The notes under the pieces were generated by a model that was given only the letters and a program-made list of their open reading frames with translations, made no database searches and had not been told where the DNA came from. This document shows positions 44,840 to 59,873 of a DNA stretch of 64,000 nt, piece by piece. Position 1 is the stretch's first letter, and each line of letters begins with the position of its first letter. Source of the stretch: Chamaelirium japonicum (lineage: Eukaryota > Streptophyta > Magnoliopsida > Liliales > Melanthiaceae). The DNA lies in NCBI GenBank assembly GCA_947650365.1, contig CANTAL010000004.1, positions 1,647,501-1,711,500 on the forward strand, given 5' to 3'. A program made the translations under genes and the position numbers.

Positions 44840-45928
44840 ATCTATCTTAATCAAGTATGATCTATTCATATATATTTCATCAAAATAAGCCAAGTGTGTA
44901 CAAGAGGAGCGATGAAACTACGGGGGTGTACTTAGTACTTTACATAGACGATGTTCTACTGATTAAAAATGAATTAGGAACGTTGCCTAAGTTAAATGTC
45001 TAGATATTATCTTAATTCGACTGAAAGACCTTCGTAAGGCAAGTTATGTTCTGGTGATCAAGGTACCTCGAGATCGTTAGAATAGAATTCTTATACTATC
45101 ACAGGCTACGCATAGAGATATGGTTCTAGCCAGAATCTATATATAAGACTCCAAAAGGGGTTTCTTGCTTAAGCTTGAAATTGTCTAAGGATATAATTGT
45201 CTAAGGATATATATCCTATGACACCTAAGGAAATGACAAAAATACAAAAGGAGCCCTATGCTTATGCAAAGGGTAGTCTTATGTATGCCATGTTGAGTAC
45301 GAAGCTAGATATCTATTACGCAGCAGGCATGATGGGTTGGTTTCAGTCGAATACTGGTCTAGTTTACTAGCTGATGTGAAGACTATACTCGATATCCTCG
45401 TCAAGCAAGGACTACGAGTAAGTTTACACTTCAAAAGACTTAATACCGATTGAATACACAAGATTTGACTTTGTGTCAAATATGAAATCCAAAGAATCAA
45501 CTTCAGGTATAGTTTTTACCTTAGGATGAAAAGCGGTTAGCTAGCGGAGTGCGAAAATATAACGCATCATAGGCTCCACCACAAAAGCTGAGCATATTGT
45601 AGTATGTCAGGTGGGAAAATAGGTGGTATAACTCGGTAAGTTTCTAGTAAACTTTGGAAGTATAGTAGATGCTCAGTTTTCTGTTGTAACAATAGAAGAG
45701 TAGTAGCAAGGTCCAAAGAGCCTAGGCACCACCATAAGGAGAGACATATCAAATACAAATTCTATGTGATTCAGTAGTTTTAGGAAGAAAGGCAAGTGAC
45801 GGTAACCGAGGTAGCATCTGTAGATAATGTTGCTAATTCTTTTAGGGAATTCCTACAAAGGTTTTTTAGCAGCATATAGAAGCTATAAAGCTCAAAACCA
45901 TTTTTCCTCGCTAAGCCAAGTGGGAGAT
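44840..45928 (+). pseudogene. Copia RT (second part) and RNase H
   Basis: Continuing the Copia RT from 30,879, the block SDETTGVYLVLYIDDVLL holds the catalytic YIDD. Further on, with many stops and frameshifts, are SLMYAML-like, STSGIVFTLG, STTKAEHIV and SKEPRHHHKERHIKYKF, all standard Copia RNase H marks. The polypurine tract AAGTGGGAGA lies just before the LTR start at 45,929. It is inactive. Confidence 0.88.
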
Positions 45929-47499
45929 TATTAGGTTTGATATGGTATATAGCTCATAAAACCCTGTTTTAGCTGTATATGATTGATAGTCTAATTAGGA
46001 TTGTATGAATGTACGTATTAATAAACGTGTTCTGTTTACAGAACTTAAGGAGCCATGTCTATATAGTAGTCCATCTAAGTAGGAGACTCGGTAGATCAGT
46101 CTTATAAGCCTAAATCGTTCGTAGCTCTGATTAGGGTTGGTTGCCCTACCAGGATAAGCTGTTTGAATGACAAAGCATGAGTTTCTCCACCATGGTCATT
46201 GCTAGGCATAGTGACTTTGACCGAACGGAACTAACACGGTGCATAGATTGGTGAGATATCGGTGCACATAGCGATGTTTCTGCTTAGGGTAATTGATCCT
46301 AAACCCTGAAGAGTCATAACCAGTGGACTAACCAGTTGCATATAAGTTTGGTTCACTAACGTGTGAGAGATCTAATCACGACCCAACACCACGGTGCACT
46401 GGGTTACCAGGCTGGTGTTGTATCGGTACGCCACTCCTGCAGGCCATCCACATCTTTACCGGGAGTTACGTTTCTTGGTCTGACATACACCGTATGAAAC
46501 CTAGGCCTAGTGGTCAGTAGTTAAGCTATTGACCAGATTCGGTTGCTTGGCTAAAGTGATCAGAGGTGTGATGTGATAGTTAACCTAGACGGAACCTAGT
46601 TATATGGTCACGCGAATCTGACGGTTCTCTCTACTCCTCGAGTTGACTTATGGAACCAAGTGGAGGGACATCGTATTACCAATACTACGTGGAGAGCAGG
46701 GGTATGCGATAGATCTTAGTAAGTCTGAGTGAATTGGAGTGCGGCCTGCATTGCACTCTGGGTAGCCACACAGGTTAACCAGGACCTAGATGATTGACAG
46801 AGACACTTGAGTAGTGTGTCGATCAAGTCTGATTGAAAGCCATAAATCCTAGTCCCTGAAGGTTCCACCCTATCCACGATCGTTACGGATCATTTCTTTC
46901 TCCTTATCTCACAGTATAATATGAGTTGAAGAAATAATACCCTAATCATCATGTGCTCTATGAGTGTATCGCACTAGATCATGGTAGTTGAATAGGACAA
47001 AGTATGTTCACTAGGGGGCAACCCCAAAGTAGTGTAGGGACACATAATGTTACCATTATAACATAAGGTGTCTATTCCGTATGTGCGTGTTGCACTAGAA
47101 TGCGGAATGTGAGTTTAGTGATTTTTTAATATAGAGCAACCCACCTTTTACTCTGGGCACCCCAGTAAGTAGTAAAAACACTATTCGTCATCCCATGATG
47201 TGTTAACTTATTGCGGATAAGGTGCCCTAAGTTTTAAGGTGCATTATCATGCATGAAGATGGGCCACGCATACTCCCGTATGAGGTGAACGGTCACTAGA
47301 TTCATGAGGGCATTTTGGTCATTTCAAAATATCTCGAATGCCCTAGCTTGGCCGCCCCCCGTATTAGGGTTAGGTTGCATGGCCATCATCTCTTAATTAA
47401 AGGGATAATTCAGGTTTAAAATGATTTAAATTTGTTCCCCTTAGTTGCAAAATTTTAAAGTGGTAACTAGTAATAAAGGGACATTAAATTTGAGAGTAA

Positions 47500-48231
<732 letters not shown>

Positions 48232-48325
<94 letters not shown>
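48232..48325. repeat. (TA)n then (GA)n right of P1
   Basis: (TA)n from 48,232 to about 48,287 is followed by (GA)n to 48,325. The GA part may have been the border of the original compound microsatellite before insertion. Confidence 0.97.
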
Positions 48326-48327
<2 letters not shown>

Positions 48328-49105
48328 TGGTTTCCAAGGGCTAGGGAGAGTGAGGGACATGAATTTCAGATCTGAAATAATGCATCCTTCTCAGATTTCC
48401 TAATGTGAACTGTCCCACCGTACTCTTATGGTTCGGTTTTTGCCATCTCTCTCTCTCTCTCGGGTTCACATCTCTCTCTATCTCCCCCTCATCTTCTTCT
48501 CCAAGTGTGCGTGTGAGATTGATGGAGATCGCTTGCACTTTGAGGCACTCTAAGATTAGAGTGCAAGGATCCAGGACGATTTATGAGATCGAGTGAATTT
48601 GAAGAGATTCATCTCTCTCTTGTGTGAGAATCCCTTTTACGATTGCTGCCCAGATTTTGCAGGCAGTTCTATACTGTTTTGATCACTACGGGAGATACAT
48701 AAGTCGAAATGACTTCAAACTAGATGCAAAATCTTGGTCTTGAAATCTTCTTTCCGTCAGATCAAGTTTCAATCTGATCCGACATTGGGATAAAAATTTA
48801 TGGCCTTCGCACTGAAGTGTGTTTGTGCTGATCTGAATTCGTCTTCATCAACTTTGCTGAAAAAAACTTCGCAGTGTTAAATCCTGCACAAAGGTATAAC
48901 ATACTAACCCCTAGATCTATCGTAATGTATACATATAATATATGTTAATCATTTTGGTAGATGACCATAGGGGTTCGATTCGTATTCGTTTTACTATTTG
49001 TGCATATGATTAATATGAATAAATATTTTTTAATATGTACCGCATACCGAATCGATCCATGAGATCGACTTCGGCTTCCGTTGTGCCTCTGAAATCATTC
49101 CAACA

Positions 49106-50406
49106 AGAGATGGCAGCCAATAGGAAATTTTATTAGTTCTAAAAAGGTTGGGATTAATCCAATTGGGGCACCTTCTTCCATATTGCAAGTGTAGATGGAT
49201 TCTAACCAGTGGACCAAGGTGGATACAAAGAACAAAAGAGAAACCCCCTTACACCCAGGTGTTCCACGTCGATGGACTGGCTCTCATTTTGAGGTTTTGG
49301 GGAACCAAGAGGCTGGCGCAATTGATGATGATGCTAGGAGGGAAGTTGCTGTTGGGAAGGCTGCATTTGGGGTAAATGCTGATGGTATTTTGCTTGGTGA
49401 AGCTATTGTTGGTGCTGCAATTGATTGTGAAGCTGGTGCTGCGATTGATGTTACGCAGGCCGATGTTGGTGCGGTTGAAGCAGTCAATGTTGCTGCAATT
49501 GATGAAGTTACGCAGGCTGCAGCTGATACAATTGATGACGTTATGCGAGCAATTGCTGGTGGTGGTGAAATTGCATGTGATGCTGTAAATGCGGCTGCCA
49601 ACGATAGTGCAGCTATTGATGCCGCTGGAGCTATAAGGGTGATGCTTCTGCTGTTGCTATTGCTGATGTTGGCTCAAAGTATTGTACTGCAATCACTGAT
49701 GTTACACAGGGTGTTAGGCAGGCTGAGGTAAGGATTCCTGCTACTGGTCACATGTTGCAAATTATATAAGGGGCGACACCTCTTCTTGCCCTTCAAGTTT
49801 GCGCCATAGCCAAAGACTGGTTGATCGGGGGTCGGTCTTGATTGAGGCTAAGGCTTTGATTCGAGCCAAATCTAGAGCCCTTGAATTTGACATGCATCAC
49901 CGTCCACCACGCCCTAGCTTGGCGTGCAAGGGTCCTCCGACCGCTCCAGCCAGTTCAACTTCCGTCGAGGGAACTTCACATCCGGGACATGGGAGACTGA
50001 ACCCCCTCGGGCCGGACCTTCAGGACCATTTGTCAGGCCTTGACGAGGATCTTCAGGATGACAAAGACGATCTCAGCCGACCATCAGCATACAGGAGGTC
50101 AACTCCGTTATTGCTATACTTTCGGTGGCCGGGTTTTCCTGCGAGGGGAAAGGCTCGAGGCTATCCTTGATAAGATCGGAGAATTGGAGGGATCAACGAC
50201 TTCTAAGCCTTAGGCTGACCTAGGGGTCTTTTGCTTGTATTGCAGGGCAACCCTTCTTGGCCCGTGTGGGATGGGGCTTCACTTGGGGAGTCACTGCCTC
50301 TTGAGCATTCCTTGTACTTTATTTTTCTTTTAATAAACCGGTAGGGGTCTAGGCCGAACTCCCCCTCCAATCTTCTAGAGGGATTTCTCAAAAAAAAAAA
50401 AAAAAA
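49106..50406 (+). pseudogene. LINE remnant: ORF1 tail, 3' UTR and poly(A)
   Basis: The sequence opens with RWQPIGNFISSKKVG-like residues that resemble the region after the zinc knuckle of L1-type ORF1 proteins. An Ala/Asp-rich frame runs from 49,195 to 49,731, and another frame ends ...ILDKIGELEGSTTSKP at about 50,212. A 3' UTR with AATAAA at about 50,332 and poly(A) at 50,390-50,406 follow. No endonuclease or RT lies between, so it is either internally deleted or an ORF1-only element. The Copia element appears to be inserted in it. Confidence 0.5.
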
Positions 50407-50640
50407 TTCCATCCAAATAAATGATTGTTGGACATGATATAAAAATGACTGAAATATACTAGAAATAAAATATTGATGCATCTAATCTACTCCTATGATA
50501 ACAATTGTTTCCTAACTCCTCTAAGCTACATGTCCCAGTCTTTATTCCTTCATCTGATCCAATTGGAACCTCTATATCCTCAATCTACAACCAAAAATAC
50601 TGCAGATTAAATCACTAACTATATTTTGGAATATGAGATC
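50407..50640. other. no feature seen
   Basis: AT-rich sequence without recognisable genes, repeats or terminal motifs. Confidence 0.5.
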
Positions 50641-51035
50641 ATACATAGTGCTTTTTTGATCAAATTATGCTTCTAATACTGGTTTTGCCGTAGTGGAAGC
50701 AATTCCCTTTAGGTTAATTTGCCAACCTTTTTTGCAACCTTAGGTTTGACTACCCTGATGTGGATCCTACCTCATAATTGTCCGATTTAGGCTTGGTCAC
50801 TGTCTTTCGTCTTACCTTTCAAAGAGCCCTTTTTAGCCATCTGAACACTAGGTTTGGACTTGACGATCTTCTCAACCGCTTGCAGACCATTAGTCAATTT
50901 AGACAAGCTCATTTTATACTTATTTATATTATAGCTGATCTTGAACTGATTAAAGTTGTCTAGCAAGGTATAAAGGACCATGTCTACCTATGTTTCCCCG
51001 CTCATCTCGGCTATGGGGAACCTTCAAATCCCCAA
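50640..51035 (-). pseudogene. Copia gag fragment
   Basis: On the minus strand, TLLDNFNQFKISYNINKYKM then LTNGLQAVEKIVKSKPSVQM match the conserved Copia gag pattern of LP-S-F followed by YNMNK and LLN-LQ-AE. A degenerate CFHYGK near 50,690 could be the zinc knuckle. Stops follow. It is unrelated in position to the Copia element at left (opposite strand). Confidence 0.7.
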
Positions 51036-51740
51036 CACTCTTTAATTACTACAGTGATTTCATTGTAGCAGATGTAGTAAATGTTTCAATGATCACTATA
51101 GTAAAGAGTAACAATCAACAAAGTACAGTAGCAAAAGAGTAACAATTACAAAATGTTATTCTTTGCTATAGGGAAATAATTATAGTAGTCACTGTAGCTA
51201 CTATAGTGAAATCATTGTAGAGGCTACAGTGAAACAACTGTAGTAGCTATAGTGAAATATGATTTCAATGAATATTTACTTTTTTTTTACCAAAATGTTA
51301 CTCTTCTATATGATTTTTCTTTTCGGCTGCATGTAGGGGTAAAATGGATATTTTTCAAAAAAAAATCTGATGCTAAATCATCTCTTACCTGTCCTTATCA
51401 CTAAATATGATATGCTTTAAGGACCTAACATCATTTTTTTTAATTCAACGTAAAAATGGTATAGTTAATTATTAGTGGGTATTTGATACAACCATGTCTC
51501 CATCAAACTTTTAAATAGAATTAGACTTAACCTTAAATTATTGAGTCATACTTTTCCTTTGCTTTAATAGTCCTCCCCCTAGAGGTATCAGAAAGCAAGG
51601 TTGGGGTCAAACATGGTCCGACCCTTAGGAACGATTGCACCGCCCGATCCGATCCGACCCTCGGGTTCGTTGTGGGTAGGACTTTGGAGGACCGAGCTGG
51701 AAAGGGTACTCTCTCCAAAGAGCTAGATTGGTAGTCATAA
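51036..51740. other. low-complexity CTACAGTGAAA stretch and unique sequence
   Basis: From 51,036 to about 51,270 variants of CTACAGTGAAAT and TGTAGTAGC recur on both strands, giving many short inverted repeats. The remainder up to the MITE shows no gene. Confidence 0.5.
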
Positions 51741-52127
51741 GAGCATCTCCAACAGTGTCCCTACCTTAAATCTAGAAATGGTGAGCCAAAAATGCTATAT
51801 CAACATTTTTGGTGAGTGGGTTTTGTTTCTACTCCAATGGTCTCTCTATCCACTCCCTACAATATAATAATTTCGAACGGTTTTGCTTTTGATCTGCTCA
51901 GGAGATTTAATTGAATGGTTTATTTTCACTTAATCGGATGACCTTTATTGTAGCAGACCTCATTTGTATCCACTAGCGATTTCCGAACGAGTCAAGAAAT
52001 CGGACGAGCGTCGGACTCCTATTTCAGATCTGACGAGTCTTAAAGGAGGCCGTTGGAGGGGTGGACAGTGGATTTACCGTCACATTTGATGGAGCGAACG
52101 CCTCAAGCGAGACTGCTGGAGATGCTC
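51741..52127. mobile_element. PIF/Harbinger-type MITE, 387 bp
   Basis: Terminal inverted repeats GAGCATCTCCAACAG and CTGCTGGAGATGCTC flank 387 bp without an ORF. A 3-bp target duplication taa is present on both sides (51,738-51,740; 52,128-52,130), as expected for PIF/Harbinger MITEs. Confidence 0.9.
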
Positions 52128-52130
52128 TAA

Positions 52131-53342
52131 GTGAGGATAAGTAAGCTGATCTTAGTACGTCAAAACCAATAAGGGTATCGACCCCAAACTTTTTGTATAT
52201 TTTTGAGGATTAATTAGTATGAAGCCCAAACTTGTTGGGGGCATGTGTAGTGGTTTGAATCCGCACTGCCCATGTCACTCAATGCATTGTCCCTCTGTAA
52301 GGTCCCTGTCTTGGTTCATGATGGGGTCCACTCCCGTCTCCACTTTGTTTCAGTGATGAGAAAAGTTGGAGCTGTGAGCAAATCTAGAAAGATCACCAGA
52401 AAGAATCTGTTGATCTCACTTTGCAGTCCTGCCTCGTTTCGACCCAAGAGGGGCAGAGTGGGGTGCACTTGGAATCAAATTTCTTTTAAGAGAGAATGCT
52501 ATGCGTCGTGTATGCACACCGCTGCATCCTTGCCGCAAAGGCCCGCCGTGGGAAGGCATTATGCTGATGTCATGGTTGTGCATCAAGATTAGTGCAACGC
52601 TCCCATCCCATGGCTAGCTCTTATGGGCCTATGGCAAAGATGCATGAGCCTATGCATCTGCATCTGAGGAGGGTTAGGCTTGGACTCCTGTCGAACAAGG
52701 TGGGATTCGATCCCGGTCTATGATATAGCTGAGCTAGCTGGCACCCTCTGTGCCCTTCGAGTCATCAACATCTGTTTTCTCAACCGCATTGCCTCTTTGA
52801 TGATTTGAACCCTCTTTTTCTTTTCATACGTTTCTCTCTCTAAGTGAATGAACATACTAGTGAGGGAGGCATCAATAATGGCCTGATGGGCGGTACAATT
52901 GATGTTGTCCTCTATCTACAATGGGCCTGCAGGTAGGTTCCTTTCACTTGGTATCCCCATTTGGCTGTTTATTCTGCTGGCTGCCCTTCTTCTTTGTGTT
53001 TTTTTTTCTCAAAGTTTGCGGGTAGGTACTGCCCTCCATCCAAATGGCACTGATCTCTGCTGTCTCTTCCTGCATTGTCTACAAGCTCTTTGGGTTTGGT
53101 TCCCTGCCCTGAAAGTGCCAACGTAGGGGCAGTAGATCTGCAGGCTGGGTTCCTCTTGTTCCCATTGGGTCAGCCTCCCAATCTCCATTGTCTTGGAGAA
53201 TGGCATTGCATATATGCCACTGAGTTCAGGCGGTTCAGTGGTCCATAAGAACCCAGTGGGTGGTCCTGCAAGCTAAGGCTGCATCAATATACCTGCATGA
53301 AGAGCTACTGATCGACTTTGGAAAAGAGTTTGTGTGACAGTG
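52131..53342. other. unassigned sequence, possible tRNA-derived SINE relic
   Basis: No gene is recognised in about 1.2 kb. On the minus strand at about 52,685-52,745, TAGCTCAGCTA followed about 25 bases later by GGGATCGAATCCCACC resembles the A and B boxes of a tRNA-derived promoter. That could be a SINE or tRNA relic. No poly(A) tail or TSD was found. Confidence 0.3.

Positions 53343-53343
<1 letters not shown>

Positions 53344-53436
<93 letters not shown>
53344..53436. repeat. (CT)n microsatellite
   Basis: An uninterrupted CT dinucleotide run of about 93 bp. Open frames in it are artefacts. Confidence 0.98.
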
Positions 53437-53438
<2 letters not shown>

Positions 53439-53789
53439 GACAATGGAAATACTAGATGGACAAGAAAATGGGACAAGTTTATGGGGCAGGTGGCTAAAAT
53501 TATTCTATGGGGACCAATGCTGGGCAAAGTACCAAAAGAATTCATCTTTCAAGGGAACCACCATTGATGGTTTCATGTTTGCATACTGAAGGCATGCAGC
53601 ACTCATTTTACAAATGCATACTCAGGTCATCTTGATTCCAACGAAGTTGGGAATTATGAACATGTAGATCGAGTTGTAATGATCAACTCCTTACAACTGA
53701 GGCTTTAAGCCGGAATCTTGATCGGCTCCAGCTAGCACTTCAGATACGATTAGATCGGTTTCTCGAATCAGCCTAACAAACTGAAGTAA

Positions 53790-54400
53790 ACTTTTATTAA
53801 GAAATCCCTCTCAGTGAATGGGGGGGGGGTTTGACCCCAACAAGTGGATTAAAAAATAATAGTAATTACATCCGGATAGGAAAAAGGAGGGAGAGCGGGG
53901 AGGGAAAAAGGGGGGAACCAGGGGCCATCTAGTTATAGAGATCAAGTAGGAAGGACTTTGACCCCAACACTTGGTTACAACCCTATAGCTAGATAAGGGA
54001 TTTAGCGTTAGGGATAACAGGCGCCGCCATACTGTTCGTCTGGAAGGTTCGCTTATTCCCGTCCAGCCAGATGGTCCAAGAGACGACAATGACCAAGATG
54101 TCCCAGCCCCTTCTGTCCGTGCAGTTGATCTTCCTCTTCCTTTATAGGCCCCCAACGAAGTCATATTAGTTGGAAAGGAGCATAGATATATTGTTAGCAA
54201 GAATTGATGTCACACCTGTTTGGAGAAATCACAGCTTAGAAGAAGGTGGTCTGTTGTCTCATTGGTCTCCCCGCACAAAACGCAAGTAAGGTTAGAAACA
54301 TCTGGATGCTTTTGCTTCAAAAGATTTGTCTTTGGCAAGATCTTATCCTTGAAGGCTAGGAGCACGAACTGATCAGTAAACTGATGGGAGAATAAAAAAA
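53790..54400 (-). pseudogene. LINE RT C-terminal fragment
   Basis: On the minus strand, DQFVLLAFKDKILPKTNLL, then VLCGETNETTDHLLLSC, match the zinc-binding domain (zf-RVT type) at the end of plant non-LTR reverse transcriptases; WTIWLDGNKRTF and further residues follow. The upstream RT and endonuclease are missing and stops occur, so this is a 5'-truncated dead copy. Confidence 0.8.
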
Positions 54401-54646
54401 TGGACGTAACGAGAGTTGAACTTGAACATATGACCTTTGGAAACCAGAGTGCTGATTAACATGTTAAGTTAATTCCAATTTCACCTGTAACCTTAAGCTG
54501 ATAGAATCAGCCCTCTAGATGTATCAATTTTTTTTTGTAATTCAAAGGGAGATATCACAACCGGACCCCCAAGAAGCGTCACATGCCGACGCAACAGTAG
54601 AAGGCAGTTAACCACTGCAACGATAACCACCACCAAATGGAAGAGG
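54401..54646. other. no feature seen
   Basis: Short unique stretch between the LINE fragment and the CACTA-like end. No coding or terminal motif is recognised. Confidence 0.4.
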
Positions 54647-54996
54647 CACTATAAAAAATACGTTTATTGTCGACGGTAATATTATATGCCGTCAGTATAA
54701 GCACGCTTAATACCAACGGAATTATATATAGCAGCCGGTATAAAGTATTTATTTTTATTATTATTTTTGAATATTTAATACCGACAGGTATTTGGTATTC
54801 ATCGGTATAAATAATTTTACCGAAAATAATAATATTTATTGTTGGAAAAATATATTATATACCGGTAAAAATTAAAATATACGTTGGTATTATATTTTTT
54901 ATTTATTAATTATCTTTATTTATTTATCGACGAATAATAAATCACCCGTCGCGAAAAAACATTGATTTAAACTAACAAATACTAAGTCACCCATCG

Positions 54997-54997
<1 letters not shown>
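54647..54997. mobile_element. CACTA-like terminal region
   Basis: It begins CACTATAAAAAATACG and contains subterminal words of the form CCGTCAGTAT, CCGACAGGTAT and CATCGGTAT on both strands, typical of CACTA ends. The subterminal motif ACCCGTCGCGA recurs as TCCGTCGCGA at 57,225-57,240, past the TA block. No matching ...TAGTG terminus with TSD was found, so the extent is unknown. Confidence 0.5.

Positions 54998-55051
<54 letters not shown>
54998..55051. repeat. (TA)n left of P2
   Basis: TA array of about 54 bp ending at the GC-rich terminus of P2. Confidence 0.97.
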
Positions 55052-57660
<2,609 letters not shown>

Positions 57661-57664
57661 ACTT

Positions 57665-58200
57665 TTGGCAAATTAGGTATCGATCCTTAACTATTTTGCA
57701 ATATTAGCCGTAGGACACCATAATTTTCTATAGCTAAGGTCTCTGCAAGTACACATTCATCTCCATAGAGACTATATATTCATCTTCAAAAAGAGTATAC
57801 ATTCTTTTTAGAAAGAGTATACATTTGTATTTAGAAAAGAGTATATATTTGTTGGGAGTGACGAGCTATATTTTGAAATAAACGTGCCCTACAAGTAAAA
57901 GTCATCTCTTAAAAGGGACTTATGCCAAACTTTTTCATATGGTAAATTAGGTATAGGACCTTAATTATTTTGCAATATTAGCTGCAGGACACCATAATTT
58001 GCTATATTCGCTAAGGTCCCTACAAGTATACATTCGTCTTCAGGAAGAGTATATATTCATCTTCATAAAATATATACATTCATCTTCAGAAAGTGTATAT
58101 ATTCGTAGGAAGGGACTTGAGCTATATTTCGAAATTAACGTGTCCTGCTACTAAAAGTCATCTCTCAATAAGGACTTATGACCAACTTCTCCAAATTTAT
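57665..58200. repeat. two imperfect direct copies of about 270 bp
   Basis: Copy 1 starts at 57,667 (GGCAAATTAGGTAT) and copy 2 at 57,941 (GGTAAATTAGGTAT). Both hold TATTTTGCAATATTAGC, GACACCATAATTT and several ATACATTC-type words spaced about 25 bp. They end with AAAGTCATCTCT and GGACTTATG. No coding sequence. Confidence 0.85.
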
Positions 58201-58204
58201 TCTC

Positions 58205-58870
58205 TTAATGCGCCAATTTTCGGAGATTTCTTAAAAAATTTGGAGATCTTTGTTACTATGGTTAGGGTTAGGTTTTAGGGTTAGCAAGGTTTAGGGTAAG
58301 ATTTATGATTAGTTTTATTGTTAGGGTTCGGTTTATGCTTATGGTTAGGGTTAGGGTTAGGATTATGGTTTAGGTTTGGGTTTAACCTTAAACCAATAAC
58401 CCTACCTAAACCCTAACTATAACTCTAAACCTAACCCTGACCCTAGCTCTAACACTAACCGCATACCCTAACAAAAATCTAAACCTAACCCTAATACTTA
58501 CCCTAAACACTAATTCGGAGAAGTGGGTAATCCTGTCAATTACTATTTCCAATGTATTTTGCATTAGAACGGTTGTTCTGCTTAAACCACATCCAAAAAG
58601 GTAATCCCGTTAATTACTATTTTTAATGTAATTTGATGGTTCAGTGTTCCGGTTAGCATAGAAATGGGCAGAATGATAAATTATCATTTTGAAGTCTATT
58701 ATTCCACCGCAAAATGAAAAATACTATTTGTACTGAAACTCTTACCGAAATTATCATTCCAATGTCCTTCTTAATGCGTGAATATTCAGAGATTTTTTTA
58801 GAAATTCAGAGACCTTTGTAACTAGTTAGGGTTAGGTTTTAGGGTTAGTGGTTAGGGTTAGATTTAGGTT
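58205..58870. repeat. degenerate telomere-like repeats, blocks 1 and 2
   Basis: From 58,262 GGTTAGGG and TTTAGGG variants switch near 58,385 to CCTAACCC variants, continuing to 58,505. A shorter block is at 58,826-58,870. Each block is preceded by a related leader (CTTAATGCG...GAGATTT...GAGA-CTTTGTAAC). Sequence in between (58,510-58,770) shows nothing recognisable. Confidence 0.75.
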
Positions 58871-59199
58871 TAGGTTTATTCTCACCATCACGATCTCTAA
58901 TTCTCTACAAGTGAACTTACTACAAAATCCTAATATCGTTTAAGACCTTGTACATTCTAAAGGCTGGTGTGGCTTGCCACAACCGATAACTGGCCAGCAT
59001 AGGGCCTAGAACCTAACCCCATTAACTAAAATTGCACGGACGCTATTGTTATTTTTCTAGTTCCAAAAGGAGTCGGGACTTGGGCCCATTTTAACAATTT
59101 AGAGTTAGAATGATACTCTATACTTCATATGGAGCCAACCAAAATACTTAGATAACCGGTATGGTTGGGGTAGAGTCTAAATATGGTTTGATATTACTG
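58871..59199. other. no feature seen
   Basis: AT-rich sequence between telomere-like blocks without gene or repeat that I can identify. Confidence 0.4.
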
Positions 59200-59435
59200 C
59201 AAGTTAGGTTTAGGGTTAACCCTAAACCTAACCATAACCGTATAACTCTAACTCTAAACCTAACCCATATCCTAACCCTAAACCTAACCATAACCCTATA
59301 ACTCTAACTCTAAACCTAACCCAAATCCTGACCCTAACCCTACTCTAAACCCTAGGGTTATGTAGGATTAGGATCAAGTTCAGGGTTTAGGGTTAGGTTT
59401 AAGGTTATGCTTATACTTAGGGCTAGGGTTATCCA
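59200..59435. repeat. degenerate telomere-like repeats, block 3
   Basis: CCTAAACCTAACC variants run to about 59,352, then orientation switches to TTAGGGTT-type. A unit of about 60 bp (ACCATAACC...TAACTCTAACTCTAAACC) is repeated twice, showing secondary duplication inside the block. Confidence 0.75.
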
Positions 59436-59439
59436 TCTG

Positions 59440-59760
59440 TATCTGTTGACTCGGCAATGGATGTTGTGCTCGAACTCAGACGACCCACATACGACCGCGC
59501 CCTCTGTACGGGCCTCAGAGTCACGCCCACTTTCTACTTTTTACAAGAGGGCATGTGCTCAAGGGCCCGAGATACCCAGACCGAGGTGATCTCATAGCTA
59601 CAGTCTGCGTTAGACTCGGAGCGCAAGGAGTAGCTGGCCTAGCAGTGTAGGTATGAGGATAAGAGGGAGCAAATGCAGCAGGATAGGGATGCCATGGAGC
59701 ATCACATTACGCATCTCGAGGAGTTAGCGACCCAGGTCTAAGTTATGTACTTACTACTGT
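59440..59760 (+). pseudogene. possible transposase-tail fragment
   Basis: One frame gives RRPTYDRALCTGLRVTPT and later a coiled-coil stretch (CRYEDKREQMQQDRDAMEHH) with three stops. The style, a short conserved block followed by a Gln/Glu-rich coiled coil, resembles the C-terminal part of plant CACTA-associated proteins (PF03004-like). The resemblance is weak and the fragment may be something else. Confidence 0.3.
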
Positions 59761-59873
59761 TTCTAATCTTAATATGCATTATTAATCTAAATTAAATCAA
59801 ATTAATTAAAACTAAGTCTAAACTATCAAACGCTATCCGATCCGATCACATCCAAAAATTAAGTCCAAACTAT

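Noticed and set aside
52685..52745. Functional tRNA gene
   Set aside because: Only A-box-like and B-box-like words are present; no cloverleaf with acceptor stem could be drawn.
58205..59435. True chromosome end
   Set aside because: Repeats are degenerate, occur in both orientations and are followed by other elements.
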